DNA of 58,153 bases from Pseudomonadota bacterium (GTDB taxonomy: Bacteria; Pseudomonadota; Gammaproteobacteria; Burkholderiales; Nitrosomonadaceae): assembly GCA_018240285.1 (NCBI GenBank), contig JAFEGA010000036.1, positions 1,834-59,986 of the forward strand, written 5' to 3'. The position numbers and the translations under genes were made by a program. Below are positions 37,206-46,856 of this stretch, one piece after another. The notes under the pieces were generated by a model. The model worked only from the letters and a program-made list of their open reading frames with translations. It was not told the DNA's origin and did not search any database. Within the stretch, counting starts at the first letter, position 1. Each line of letters starts with the position of its first letter.

Positions 37206-37477
37206 GATGATCTCCAGACCATTGGAATATGCCAAAGCATAGGCCTGGATTGTTAGCGTGTCAAACGTGCGAAGAACTGATTGCTTGGAAGGGAGGAAAT
37301 AAGAGCTGGAATGAAGGGGGGTATGATGAATCTACACTTCTAAAAACCAATAATCTACAAAGTTTCCCTGGTTCGTCAGAGTAATTCTTCACGTTTAAAC
37401 AGCAATTTTCAATTTTAGGTCGGTTCCATGCTTTCTATGTAAGTAGTTAGTTATTGATGCCCAATTGTTTAAATAAG

Positions 37478-38248
37478 TTAATCTTTTGTGTTGAGACGCT
37501 TCTTAAGTCCATGGACCTGAAGAAATACATATATGACAGCAAAGGAAAGAAATAGCTTAAAGAAAAAATCAATGCGTTGTATCTCATTATGTTTTTCCCA
37601 CGACGATTCATTGAGATAGTCTTGAAGAGGTGCTTTCTTTCCTACCGCAACTTTTCCATCAGCTAATTCAGCTTCAACTGTAGGAGTACAGTCTGATGTA
37701 CTTTCTCCAAAGAATGTGATCTGGGCAATGCTTGTGGTTCTGTTAGCAGATGGAGATAGCTTGTCATATCGCAGTGTAATTTGACCAGTGGGTTTTTTGG
37801 GATCATTAGGACTGGGGTTGTTTACACTACCACGAGAATCAGGCCACGTTTCATAAGTTTGATAACCTTCGCATCCACTAAAATGAACACGGATATTACG
37901 AATCTCTTGGTTGGCGACATTGAGAATCATGACCTTACTACTATCGAATGGTTGATAACCAATCCCGGATAGCATCGCAGGTAGAGCTCTATATATTTCA
38001 CTTCCAATTTCTTTTAGAAGTGGTGCAGGTAGTTTATCTATAGGTGTCTTTTGTGGATTATCTAGATTCTTGAATACAGAGGATATTCTCCGATTCCATT
38101 CTTCTGAAGGGTTACGTTGGTTTTTTACTTCGTAGACAAAATGCAATGTAGATTCAGTAAAGCGATCATAGATTGTAGGTGCGAATGGAAGAATAGCAAT
38201 TAATAGTGGCCAAATATAATCTTTTACAATTGAGAGCCAGTTGTTCAT
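37478..38248 (-). CDS. Hypothetical protein with two terminal membrane helices
   Basis: A 256-residue protein with a helix near each end (YIWPLLIAILPFAPTIYD at about 11-28; FFKLFLSFAVIYVFLQVHGL near 228-247) and a soluble loop of about 190 residues between. The loop contains two cysteines (HFSGCEGYQTYE, TSDCTPTVE). Loop location, probably cytoplasmic or periplasmic, cannot be decided here. It is AT-richer than its neighbours and stands alone, suggesting an acquired gene. No family recognised. Confidence 0.75.
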   Translation of the reverse strand: MNNWLSIVKDYIWPLLIAILPFAPTIYDRFTESTLHFVYEVKNQRNPSEEWNRRISSVFKNLDNPQKTPIDKLPAPLLKEIGSEIYRALPAMLSGIGYQPFDSSKVMILNVANQEIRNIRVHFSGCEGYQTYETWPDSRGSVNNPSPNDPKKPTGQITLRYDKLSPSANRTTSIAQITFFGESTSDCTPTVEAELADGKVAVGKKAPLQDYLNESSWEKHNEIQRIDFFFKLFLSFAVIYVFLQVHGLKKRLNTKD

Positions 38249-38450
38249 ACGCGAAGATTCTTCCTATGTTAATTTTAAACTTTATCATGCTGCATTAAAG
38301 AGCATAAATAATGATCAAAATACCTGATATTTTTGAATGAACACAATGGTGCTTAGGTCGTGAATCAAGAATATTATCAATAACTCTTGGTAGCAGAGTC
38401 CAAACACAAATAATCTTTTCTCAATTCATTTTTGAAATGTTACACGCAAA

Positions 38451-39293
38451 TTACTCAAGCTGCTCCCGATGATATTTCAAATGCTCATCAACAAACGTGC
38501 TGATAAAGTAATAGCTGTGATCGTAGCCTTGATGATAGCGCAGTGTCAGTTGCTGACCGGCGTCACCACAGGCTTGTTCCAATGCTTCGGGGAAGAGTTG
38601 TGTGGTTAGGAATTGATCGTTGAATCCTTGATCGACGAGCAGATCGAGGACGCGGTGTCCAGCCTGGAGTAGGGCGGTGGTGTCGTAGGGTTGCCAGTCT
38701 TGCGGGTTTTCGCCAAGGTAGTGGCTGAAAGCTTTTTGTCCCCACGGGCAGCGCATCGGGGCGCAGATCGGTGCGAATGCGGAGACCGAGCGGAACAGTT
38801 CGGGGTAGCGCAACGCCAAGGTCAAAGCACCGTGTCCACCCATCGAATGGCCAAAGATGCCGATGCGGTTTGGGTCAGCAGGAAATTGTTCGACGATGAT
38901 TTGACGCAATTCCTGCGTGATGTAGCTTTCCATGCGGTAATGCTTCGACCACGGTGCTTGCGTTGCGTCGAGATAAAACCCCGCACCGGCGCCAAAGTCC
39001 CAGGCGTCGATTTCGCCGGGAATGCCGGTTTGGCGCGGGCTGGTGTCCATTGTGACCAGCATCAAGCCGAGCTCGGCGGCGTAGCGCTGCGCCCCGGCTT
39101 TGATCATGAAGGTTTCTTCGGTGCAGGTCAGTCCGGCGAGAAAAAATAGCGCGGGAACGGCGTGATCTTTGGCTTGCGGCGGCTGATACACGGAGAAGCG
39201 CATCGGCAGGCCGATCACTGTGGATGGATGCTGATAATAACCTTGAATGCCGCCAAAACAGTGATGCAGGCTGCGGGTTTCGAGTGCCGTCAC
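38451..39293 (-). CDS. fghA: S-formylglutathione hydrolase
   Basis: A 280-residue alpha/beta hydrolase with the nucleophile Ser in IGIFGHSMGGHGALTLALR and the catalytic His in YDHSYYFISTFVDEH. PALFFLAGLTCTEETFM and GFYLDATQAPW are family signatures. It releases formate from S-formylglutathione, the second step after AdhC. It starts 2 bp after the adhC stop. Confidence 0.96.
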   Translation of the reverse strand: MTALETRSLHHCFGGIQGYYQHPSTVIGLPMRFSVYQPPQAKDHAVPALFFLAGLTCTEETFMIKAGAQRYAAELGLMLVTMDTSPRQTGIPGEIDAWDFGAGAGFYLDATQAPWSKHYRMESYITQELRQIIVEQFPADPNRIGIFGHSMGGHGALTLALRYPELFRSVSAFAPICAPMRCPWGQKAFSHYLGENPQDWQPYDTTALLQAGHRVLDLLVDQGFNDQFLTTQLFPEALEQACGDAGQQLTLRYHQGYDHSYYFISTFVDEHLKYHREQLE

Positions 39294-39295
39294 GA

Positions 39296-40402
39296 TCAGT
39301 AAATCACCACGGAGCGGATCGATTCACCGGCTTTCATCAGGCGGAAGCCTTCGTTGATGTTGTCCAGCGTCAGCGTGTGCGTGATCAGCGAGTCGATGTC
39401 GATTTTGCCTTCCATGTACCAATCGACGATTTTCGGTACGTCGGTGCGGCCTCTCGCGCCGCCGAATGCGGAGCCTTCCCATTTGCGCCCGGTGACGAGC
39501 TGGAACGGCCGCGTGCTGATTTCGGCACCGGCTTCGGCGACACCGATGATGATGCTGCGTCCCCAGCCTTTGTGCGTGCATTCCAGCGCCTGGCGCATCA
39601 CTTTGGTGCTGCCGATACATTCGAAGCTGTAATCTGCGCCGCCGTCGGTCAGTTGCACTACCGCGTCGACGATGTTCGGCACGTCGTTCGGGTTGATGAA
39701 ATGCGTCATGCCGAATTTACGCGCCATCGCTTCGCGCTCGGGATTGATGTCGATGCCGATGATTTTGTCCGCGCCGACCATGCGCGCGCCTTGAATCACG
39801 TTCAAGCCGATACCGCCTAGTCCGAACACCGCCACATTCGCACCAGCTTCAACTTTGGCGGTATAAATCACTGCGCCGATGCCGGTGGTGACGCCGCAAC
39901 CGATGTAACACACCTTGTCGAACGGCGCATCCTGGCGGATCTTAGCCAATGCGATTTCCGGCACGACGGTGTAATTGGAGAACGTCGACGTACCCATGTA
40001 ATGAAACAGCGGTTTGCCGCCAATGGAAAAACGCGACGAGCTGTCCGGCATCAAGCCTTTACCTTGTGTGGCACGGATCGCTTGGCACAGATTGGTTTTT
40101 TTCGACAGGCAGAATTTGCATTCGCGGCATTCCGGTGTATACAGCGGAATCACATGGTCGCCTTTGCGCAGCGATTTGACGTTCGGGCCGACATCGACCA
40201 CCACGCCCGCGCCTTCATGGCCGAGAATCGCCGGGAACAAGCCTTCCGGGTCGGCGCCGGATAGCGTGTAGTAATCGGTATGGCAAATGCCGGTGGCTTT
40301 GATTTCGACCAGCACTTCGCCGGATTTCGGGCCTTCCAGATCGATTTCTTCGACGGTTAACGGTTCACCTGCTTTCCAGGCGACAGCAGCTTTTGTTTTC
40401 AT
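39296..40402 (-). CDS. adhC: S-(hydroxymethyl)glutathione dehydrogenase (class III alcohol dehydrogenase)
   Basis: A 368-residue zinc enzyme oxidising the formaldehyde-glutathione adduct with NAD. Catalytic zinc ligands are in [10 protein letters not shown] and GHEGAGVV, with CGVTTGIGA; the structural zinc has the four cysteines of [16 protein letters not shown]. The Rossmann motif is [16 protein letters not shown]. It lies 6 bp after the phosphatase gene and just before fghA, so all three form an operon. Confidence 0.96.
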   Translation of the reverse strand: MKTKAAVAWKAGEPLTVEEIDLEGPKSGEVLVEIKATGICHTDYYTLSGADPEGLFPAILGHEGAGVVVDVGPNVKSLRKGDHVIPLYTPECRECKFCLSKKTNLCQAIRATQGKGLMPDSSSRFSIGGKPLFHYMGTSTFSNYTVVPEIALAKIRQDAPFDKVCYIGCGVTTGIGAVIYTAKVEAGANVAVFGLGGIGLNVIQGARMVGADKIIGIDINPEREAMARKFGMTHFINPNDVPNIVDAVVQLTDGGADYSFECIGSTKVMRQALECTHKGWGRSIIIGVAEAGAEISTRPFQLVTGRKWEGSAFGGARGRTDVPKIVDWYMEGKIDIDSLITHTLTLDNINEGFRLMKAGESIRSVVIY

Positions 40403-40408
40403 GGAAAT

Positions 40409-40909
40409 TTATCCTTGTTGTATGGGGATGTTGCGCAAATGCGCCAGCAGACCTTGGCTGGCTTCCTCGACCATATCCAGCACCAGTTCGAATCCTTGCT
40501 GTCCACCGAAATAAGGGTCGGGCACTTCAGTATCCGCCTCGGCGCTGGGTGCATATTGCATGAATAACTGGATCTTGTTGACATGTTGCCGCGGGCTGCG
40601 CTGTAGCAGCAGTGTCAGATTTTCCTTGTCCATTGCCAGAATATAGTCGAATTCCTCGAAGTCGCTGGACTCCACCGCGCGGGCGCGTAGTTCATGCATT
40701 TTGTATCCACGCTGTAATGCCGTGCTTTGCGCGCGATGATCCGGCGGGTCGCCGATGTGGTAGGCGTGCGTACCGGCGGAATCCACTTCAATCATATGAT
40801 CCACTCCAGCGGCTTTGACATGATGCCGGAAAACCGCGTCGGCGGTCGGTGAACGGCAGATATTGCCCATGCAGACGAAAAGTACTTTTATTTTTTTATC
40901 TTTATTCAT
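40409..40909 (-). CDS. Low-molecular-weight protein-tyrosine phosphatase
   Basis: A 166-residue phosphatase. The active-site loop CMGNICRS (Cys 13 to Arg 19) is near the N-terminus and the general acid Asp is in EVPDPYFGGQQGFE. Bacterial members often control exopolysaccharide export through tyrosine kinases. Here it heads the formaldehyde-oxidation operon, an arrangement also seen in other betaproteobacteria but of unknown meaning. No kinase lies nearby. Confidence 0.94.
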   Translation of the reverse strand: MNKDKKIKVLFVCMGNICRSPTADAVFRHHVKAAGVDHMIEVDSAGTHAYHIGDPPDHRAQSTALQRGYKMHELRARAVESSDFEEFDYILAMDKENLTLLLQRSPRQHVNKIQLFMQYAPSAEADTEVPDPYFGGQQGFELVLDMVEEASQGLLAHLRNIPIQQG

Positions 40910-41033
40910 AACCCATCAATTTAAATCGGAGTTCAAAAGCAGTGCAGAAGATTAACATGACATAAGGTGAAACAAAATTCGGTTGATTTTTATTTAAGAA
41001 GACTCTGAAGTAGTTTGCTGTTTTTCGCGCGCT

Positions 41034-41823
41034 TGTAAGAAATCTCAGTATTGTTTACAGAGAGGTTGGTTAAAATAAGCAACCAGTATTTCATAAGGGG
41101 TGGCATTATTCAAACTCTTGTGCAGCTTCACGATATAGTAGAGATTAATGAGGTGGAGAAGTTGAACGTGGCGACTGGTGTTGTCTTTAAAGGAAGTCTG
41201 ACTGTGCCCATGTCCATAGCGTGCGGATGATTAATGCGGATAAACTACTGCTCAATACCGCGTTGCTTGTAGGCTGTGATGAAAGCATGACCGTCGGTTC
41301 CTTTAAAATCCGTACCGTTATCGGAATAAGCACAATCGATCCGATAGGAACATTGGGCGATGATAGCGCCTATGAGAAAGCAAGCAGCACTGTGCTAGGT
41401 TTTATCGGGGAAAATACCGGCTACAATTCCCTGGAAAAATCATCGATAGCCACCAACAAGTACGCGCGAGGATCACGAGCGGATTGTCCTTTCATTAATG
41501 GGAGCCGTTTGGTATCGAAGCGAACGCGTTCGCCCGGGTAGATTTGTTATAGCATTTGCTTCACGCTTTAGACCATACTGCAACCTCTTGAATCGCTAGT
41601 TGGTACTGTTCGCAGAGTGAATTCCCGAAGTCAGGCTCGTTTCAGTACGTCATAAATTGCTGGCCGATTCACCCTGAAGTGTTCCTCCAACTGCGCTATC
41701 TTTCACAGCCGGGTTTGATAAAACTGCCAGATTTCCTGGTGATCCAATATAGCTATAGTTAATCGAGTGCGGGTGCGTATATTCATCTACGGTATTTTGT
41801 AAACAACGCTAGGAATTCTTACA
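41034..41823 (-). mobile_element. Decayed IS481-family insertion sequence
   Basis: Terminal inverted repeats of 26 bp lie at 41034-41059 and 41798-41823 (both start TGTAAGAA and end GTTTACA when read inward, with about five mismatches). Between them, on the minus strand, are broken pieces of a DDE transposase: GERVRFDTKRLPLMKGQSA, AIDDFSRELYAGIFPDKTQ, CAYSDNGTDFKGTDGHAF and KSLNNATPYEILVAYFNQ with its stop near the left end. Frameshifts and stops interrupt it, and at 790 bp it is shorter than a full element, so it is inactive. Confidence 0.85.
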
Positions 41824-41914
41824 CATAAGAGTTTGAATAATGCTATCCCTTATGAAATACTCTCCACTTATTTCAATCAACCTTTCTGTAAACACAACCC
41901 TGAGATTTCTTACA
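41824..41914 (+). mobile_element. 3' end remnant of a second IS481-family copy, opposite orientation
   Basis: Directly abutting the decayed element, the plus strand encodes KSLNNAIPYEILSTYFNQPF, the same transposase C-terminus, followed by the IS end (41887-41914, reading CTGAGATTTCTTACA). Only about 90 bp remain. The first element may have inserted into this older copy. Confidence 0.8.
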
Positions 41915-42026
41915 GATTAACAATACACGCGATCATCATTCACTGGTAATATTGGGGTTTGAAAGAAAATTTGACGCTGACTAGAAGCAGCCTTTCAAAA
42001 GAACAATAAAATTGTAGGCTTTGTTA

Positions 42027-43100
42027 ATGACAACACTAAAGAATGATACGTTACTACGCGCTTTACTAAAACAACCTGTTGATTACACACCCGTTTGGCT
42101 GATGCGACAAGCCGGACGGTATCTGGCGGAGTATAATGAAACCCGGGCGCGCGCTGGGGATTTTTTGTCTTTGTGCAAAAATCCGGGATTTGCAACCGAA
42201 GTCACATTGCAACCCCTTGCGCGTTTTCCATTGGACGCCGCCATATTGTTTTCGGACATTTTGACCATACCTGACGCCATGGGACTGGGATTATATTTTG
42301 CCCACGGTGAGGGACCGATGTTCGAACGCCCTTTGCGGGAAGAAAAAGAAATTCGCGCATTGAAAGTTCCGGATCCAGCTACGGATTTACGTTATGTCAT
42401 GGATGCGGTTTCGGAGATCCGCAAAGCATTGGATAATCGCGTGCCATTGATCGGTTTTTCCGGCAGTCCTTTTACACTGGCTTGTTATATGGTGGAAGGG
42501 CGGGGTGGTACCGAATTCCGTGAAATCAAAACGATGTTGTATCAGCGTCCCGAATTGTTGCACTACATATTAGATGTAAATGCACAGGCCGTGACGACTT
42601 ATCTTAATGCTCAAATAGAATCCGGTGCACAGGCGGTGATGATTTTTGATACCTGGGGCGGCGCCCTTTCGCACAGTGCTTATAAGGAATTTTCGTTGCG
42701 CTATATGCAGCGGATTGTTGCCGGATTGAAGCGGGAGCGCGACGGTGCGCGCATCCCTAGCATCGTATTCACCAAAGGTGGTGGCCTTTGGCTGGAAGCC
42801 ATTGCTGACATTGGTTGCGATGCTGTCGGATTGGATTGGACGATTGATATCGGCGATGCACGGCGACGCGTGGGAGACAAGGTTGCGTTGCAAGGCAATC
42901 TCGATCCGTCGGTACTTTTCGCCTCTCCCGAAGTCATTACCAAAGAAGTAGCCAAGATACTGTTGAGCTATGGCAACGGTAGCGGGCATGTGTTTAATTT
43001 GGGTCATGGCATTTCGCAATTTACACCGCCGGAAAATGCCGCAGCTCTGGTGCATGCCGTTCATACCCTAAGCCGTGAATTTCATGTTGCAACGAATTGA
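42027..43100 (+). CDS. hemE: Uroporphyrinogen decarboxylase
   Basis: A 357-residue enzyme removing four carboxyl groups from uroporphyrinogen III. It has [64 protein letters not shown] and [15 protein letters not shown]. The ATG at 42027 gives the usual N-terminus; the element remnants end about 110 bp upstream, so its promoter may have been altered by them. Confidence 0.96.
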   Translation: MTTLKNDTLLRALLKQPVDYTPVWLMRQAGRYLAEYNETRARAGDFLSLCKNPGFATEVTLQPLARFPLDAAILFSDILTIPDAMGLGLYFAHGEGPMFERPLREEKEIRALKVPDPATDLRYVMDAVSEIRKALDNRVPLIGFSGSPFTLACYMVEGRGGTEFREIKTMLYQRPELLHYILDVNAQAVTTYLNAQIESGAQAVMIFDTWGGALSHSAYKEFSLRYMQRIVAGLKRERDGARIPSIVFTKGGGLWLEAIADIGCDAVGLDWTIDIGDARRRVGDKVALQGNLDPSVLFASPEVITKEVAKILLSYGNGSGHVFNLGHGISQFTPPENAAALVHAVHTLSREFHVATN

Positions 43101-43135
43101 GTAGATAGATTTGAATTATCATTGCAGGTAGTTTT

Positions 43136-43831
43136 ATGCATATATTGATCATTGAAGATGATTTGGCTATCGCCGCCAATCTATATGATTTTCTGGAATC
43201 CCGCGGGCATACAGCAGATGCTGCCGTGAATGGTGTCGCTGGACTTCATCTTGCGGTGACACAGCGCTTTGATGCAATCTTGCTTGATTTAGGTTTGCCC
43301 GGCATGAACGGTATGACGCTGTGCCGGAAACTACGCCAGGAATCGCAGATTGACACACCGATTCTGATGCTGACGGCGCGTGATACTTTGGAAGATAAGC
43401 TGGCCGGTTTTGAGCAAGGAGCGGATGATTATCTGATCAAGCCTTTTGCTCTGAAAGAAGTTGAAGCACGCCTGCTGGCAATGCACAAGCGGCATATTGG
43501 CAAGGTCGCTAACCGTACCTTGGAATTTGACAAACTCTCCTTTGATCCCAAAACACTTTCAATTCGCTTTGAAAACAAAAATGTAAAGCTTCCACCCAAG
43601 TGCATCCGGCTATTAGCATTGATGATGAGCGAGCCGGGCAAAGTATTTAGCCGGGAAGAACTCGAGCTGGAGGCATGGGAAGATGTTCAAGAAACTAGTG
43701 ACACACTCCGCAGTCACATGCATATTTTACGGCGAGCTTTAACTAAAGCAGGTGGTTATGATCCGATAGAAACCGTTCACGGTCTTGGTTATTGCTTAAC
43801 ATCTCGTGCACAGATTTCCGATAGAACGTAG
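43136..43831 (+). CDS. OmpR/PhoB-family response regulator
   Basis: A 231-residue protein with a receiver domain (phospho-acceptor Asp 51 in AILLDLGLPGMNG; Lys in DYLIKPFALKEV) and a C-terminal winged helix (FSREELELEAWED, LRSHMHILRRALTKAGG, IETVHGLGYCLT). It is cotranscribed with the kinase gene, which overlaps its end by 26 bp. The closest general type is the PhoP/QseB group; the target is unknown. Confidence 0.95.
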   Translation: MHILIIEDDLAIAANLYDFLESRGHTADAAVNGVAGLHLAVTQRFDAILLDLGLPGMNGMTLCRKLRQESQIDTPILMLTARDTLEDKLAGFEQGADDYLIKPFALKEVEARLLAMHKRHIGKVANRTLEFDKLSFDPKTLSIRFENKNVKLPPKCIRLLALMMSEPGKVFSREELELEAWEDVQETSDTLRSHMHILRRALTKAGGYDPIETVHGLGYCLTSRAQISDRT

Positions 43832-45089
43832 CCTGCGTTACCGGGTCGCTGTAGCATTGGCGACATTCAGTATTTTTACTGTCGGTACTTTATGCATCAT
43901 TCTCTATTTCGCTTCCGATAACATCGAGGAAGCGCATATTGAACAAGTGATTAAAATGGAAATGGATCATCTTGTTCATCGTTACCAGAAGCATTCGGAT
44001 TTTATTTCCCAAGTCGGTTCGCATCTCAAAAGCTACGTTGTTCGCAATATGGAAGAAGAACTTCGTCTTCCTGCATATTTGCGCGGACTTAATCCTGACT
44101 ATCACAGAATTTATTATGGAACGGAAGATTTTCACGTTCTAGTGCATGCAATCGGTGAAGTAAAGTTTGTAGTTGCCTATCGAATAACATTGCATAAACA
44201 ACGTTTGCATGAACTCAGGTTATTGATTGTACTGTCATGGCTTGTTGTGGTTGCGATCGCTTTCTTTGTTGGCTATCTGCTCGCCAGAATTTTGGTCCAG
44301 CAAGTAACAGACTTGGCGGAACGCGTTAATCGGCTGGCGCCCGGAGACCCTCAACTCGGGCTTTTGGCGCAACAAGATATGGATGAGGAAGTCGCGCAAC
44401 TGGCGCGGGCGCTGGATGATTATCAGAATCGCATCAAGCGTATGCTGCAGCGCGAGCAGGAATTCACCGCGAATATCAGTCATGAATTGAGAACACCGAT
44501 CACTACCATATTGACCAGTTGCGAGTTACTGATTGCGGACACCGACATCCCCGCTAAAGCTTATCACCGCATAAAAATGATCGAGTCTGCCGCCACTCGC
44601 ATGGGGGAGCAATTGCAAGCGTTATTGTTTCTTGCGCGCGAACAAGCGCTTGGTGTTATGGAGACTGTCGCTGTTGCCGAGTGTGTTTACGATGCCGCTG
44701 ATCCGCTTTGTACTGAAATCGCCAGGAAGAATCTCACTTTTGAGGTGCGGATTGCACCGGATGTAGTACTTACTGTCAACCGGCAAGCGCTCCATACCGC
44801 GTTGATGAACTTGATTCGCAATGCCGTGCAATACACTCAACAAGGTCACATCCGGATCGAATTTAACAATCAACGTCTTTCCATATCGGATACCGGCATG
44901 GGGATAGAGCCGGCTTATTTGCCATTGTTGTATGAGCGATTCTTTCGAGGCTCTTCGCAAGGAGAGGGACTAGGGATAGGGCTCGCGATTGTCAAGCGAA
45001 TCTGCAATCACTACGGTTGGATTATCGAGGTCGATAGCACACCAGGAAAAGGAACAACTTTTCATATCATTTTCCCTGAAATAACGTGA
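43806..45089 (+). CDS. Sensor histidine kinase
   Basis: A 427-residue protein from a GTG overlapping the regulator gene. It has two membrane helices (about 12-33 and 139-160) flanking a sensor of about 100 residues, a HAMP linker, the phosphorylated His (near 226) in ANISHELRTPITTI, and the ATPase boxes NLIRNAVQYT, SDTGMGIE and GEGLGIGLAIVKR. It phosphorylates the upstream-encoded regulator. The periplasmic sensor has no recognised ligand motif. Confidence 0.94.
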   Translation: MHRFPIERSLRYRVAVALATFSIFTVGTLCIILYFASDNIEEAHIEQVIKMEMDHLVHRYQKHSDFISQVGSHLKSYVVRNMEEELRLPAYLRGLNPDYHRIYYGTEDFHVLVHAIGEVKFVVAYRITLHKQRLHELRLLIVLSWLVVVAIAFFVGYLLARILVQQVTDLAERVNRLAPGDPQLGLLAQQDMDEEVAQLARALDDYQNRIKRMLQREQEFTANISHELRTPITTILTSCELLIADTDIPAKAYHRIKMIESAATRMGEQLQALLFLAREQALGVMETVAVAECVYDAADPLCTEIARKNLTFEVRIAPDVVLTVNRQALHTALMNLIRNAVQYTQQGHIRIEFNNQRLSISDTGMGIEPAYLPLLYERFFRGSSQGEGLGIGLAIVKRICNHYGWIIEVDSTPGKGTTFHIIFPEIT

Positions 45090-45378
45090 TAAATTGTAGG
45101 TGTTGTCTTCACGAATAATTCACATTTCCTGTGTTAACGTTTCTTCGTGAAAAGCAGTTCAATCACGGGTTTCAGGTCTTAACAGAGTATTTCTAATCGT
45201 TGCACACTTTAATTTAAGTTGTTACGTTTTAGAAAAATCTCGGTTCGAGAATTGAGTCTCCCAAAAATCTTATAACTTCTGGGATAGTCATTTTTAGTTC
45301 CGAATTTGCAGTACTCTGGTTGGTGCTGAAGAAGAATTTTTATTAAACCAGAATAAACCAATAAATAGGGAGTGTTGC
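45090..45378. other. Region between the kinase gene and sbtA
   Basis: This 289-bp stretch contains an imperfect hairpin with outer arms TTCACGAA (45108-45115) and TTCGTGAA (45144-45151) just after the kinase stop, perhaps a weak terminator without T-run. The rest is AT-rich and should carry the sbtA promoter; GGGAG lies just before the sbtA start. Confidence 0.5.
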
Positions 45379-46335
45379 ATGACTACTATACAACCGGTAG
45401 TTTTCTTTTTTGTCGCAGGGGTTTTGGCAGGGGTCATAAAATCAGATCTAAAAATACCCGAAGCTCTTTATAAGAGCTTGAGTCTCTTTCTTTTGATCGC
45501 CATCGGTTTTAAAGGCGGGGTGTCAATGGCGAAGTACGAAATCATGGAAGTACTGCCCATCGCTATATCTATGGTTGTTTTAGCTGCGCTTATTCCGCTA
45601 ACGGCATATCCAATCTTACGATTCATCGGTAAATTTACCCAAGCGGATGCGGGTGCTATTTCAGCGCATTACGGTTCGGTGAGCGCGGTGACTTTCGCGG
45701 TTGGTGTCGCCTTTTTGGCAGCCAAGAACGAACCTTCCGAGGGTTATATGGTGCTGATTATGGCATTGATGGAAATTCCCGCATTGGTAACCGGTACCGT
45801 TCTGGCGCGCGCTGGCGCTGGCGGTGAAAAAACCCAGTGGGGTAAACTGATGCACGAAATCTTGACCGGTACCAGCCTTTATCTGTTGATTGTGGGTGTA
45901 CTGATCGGTTACTACGCAGGTGTTGTTAAACTGGTATCGCCACTGGATAAAATGTTCATGGACCTGTTCATGGGCGTATTAGCATTCTTTCTGCTTGAAA
46001 TGGGCTTGCTGGCGGCTGCACGATTAAAAGCGGTAATGGAGAAAGGGATTTTCATTGTGGCATTTGGTATTCTGTTCCCGTTAACGGCTGGAATGTTTGG
46101 TGCTTATTTGGGTTGGCTGTTTGGTTTATCGGAAGGCGGTACCATGTTACTGGCCGTTCTGTATGCCAGCTGTTCCTATATTGCGGCACCTGCAGCAATG
46201 CGCATCGCGGTTCCGGATGCGGATCCTGCACTGTCCATCGGTGCTTCTCTGGGTGTAACCTTTCCCTTTAACATCTTTATCGGTGTACCGATTTACTGGG
46301 AAATGGCGCACTGGTTTCATAGCATTGCAGTTTAA
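45379..46335 (+). CDS. sbtA: SbtA-family sodium-dependent bicarbonate transporter
   Basis: A 318-residue membrane protein with about ten helices in two inverted halves. Family motifs are SLFLLIAIGFKGGVSMAKYE, GAISAHYGSVSAVTFAVGVAF, ALMEIPALVTG and YASCSYIAAPAAMRIAVPDA with GASLGVTFPFNIFIGVPIY. It imports bicarbonate with Na+ and supports autotrophic carbon fixation. The PII-like partner gene follows 42 bp downstream, confirming the assignment. Confidence 0.93.
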   Translation: MTTIQPVVFFFVAGVLAGVIKSDLKIPEALYKSLSLFLLIAIGFKGGVSMAKYEIMEVLPIAISMVVLAALIPLTAYPILRFIGKFTQADAGAISAHYGSVSAVTFAVGVAFLAAKNEPSEGYMVLIMALMEIPALVTGTVLARAGAGGEKTQWGKLMHEILTGTSLYLLIVGVLIGYYAGVVKLVSPLDKMFMDLFMGVLAFFLLEMGLLAAARLKAVMEKGIFIVAFGILFPLTAGMFGAYLGWLFGLSEGGTMLLAVLYASCSYIAAPAAMRIAVPDADPALSIGASLGVTFPFNIFIGVPIYWEMAHWFHSIAV

Positions 46336-46377
46336 AAAAGACTGAATTAATTAACCGACTATCAATGGGAAAAATTT

Positions 46378-46695
46378 ATGAATAATACGATTGCAATGAG
46401 AAGATTCGAGATCGTCATCGGTATTGAACAACTCGATCAATTGACCGAATTGTTAGATAGATGCGCGGTGCGTGGTTACACGGTACTCAAAAATGCCGGC
46501 GGACTTGGATCACGCGGCGTGCGGGATCCAGGCGATGTTTTGATGGAACAGGAAAATGTCATGGTTGTTCTTGCTTGCAAAGAAGATCAAGCACAGAAGA
46601 TTGTAAACGAAATTAGACCGTCCTTAAAAGGGTGGGGCGGCATGTGTCTAATTTCCGATTGCTTGTGGCTTGAAGGACCGGCTGTTTCTTATTAA
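46378..46695 (+). CDS. sbtB: SbtB-like PII regulatory protein
   Basis: A 105-residue PII-fold protein with RFEIVIGIEQLDQLTELLD and a T-loop region GYTVLKNAGGLGSRGVRD. Cyanobacterial SbtB binds cAMP or adenine nucleotides and inhibits SbtA. This version ends SDCLWLEGPAVSY and lacks the C-terminal CGPxGC redox loop of cyanobacterial SbtB. It is cotranscribed with sbtA. Confidence 0.88.
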   Translation: MNNTIAMRRFEIVIGIEQLDQLTELLDRCAVRGYTVLKNAGGLGSRGVRDPGDVLMEQENVMVVLACKEDQAQKIVNEIRPSLKGWGGMCLISDCLWLEGPAVSY

Positions 46696-46726
46696 TTATC
46701 TGTTTTATTAGGTTTTATCATCCAAT

Positions 46727-46776
46727 TTGCTGCAATACGGCATAAATAGATTTAATTTCTATCCGTATTGCAGCAA
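46727..46776. other. Long perfect hairpin after sbtB
   Basis: TTGCTGCAATACGG and CCGTATTGCAGCAA form a perfect 14-bp stem around a 22-base AT-rich loop. No T-run follows. It could stop or stabilise the sbtAB message, or be a protein or RNA binding site. Confidence 0.8.
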
Positions 46777-46856
46777 TCCGAATCTACAATTAAAAAATTG
46801 AAATAGTCAGGTGAGTCAGTTTATAACCCGCTAGAAACGCCTGTATATTTCTGGTC

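Noticed and set aside
41221..41541. Plus-strand frame of 106 codons
   Set aside because: It is the antisense of the decayed IS481 transposase, whose family motifs are on the minus strand.
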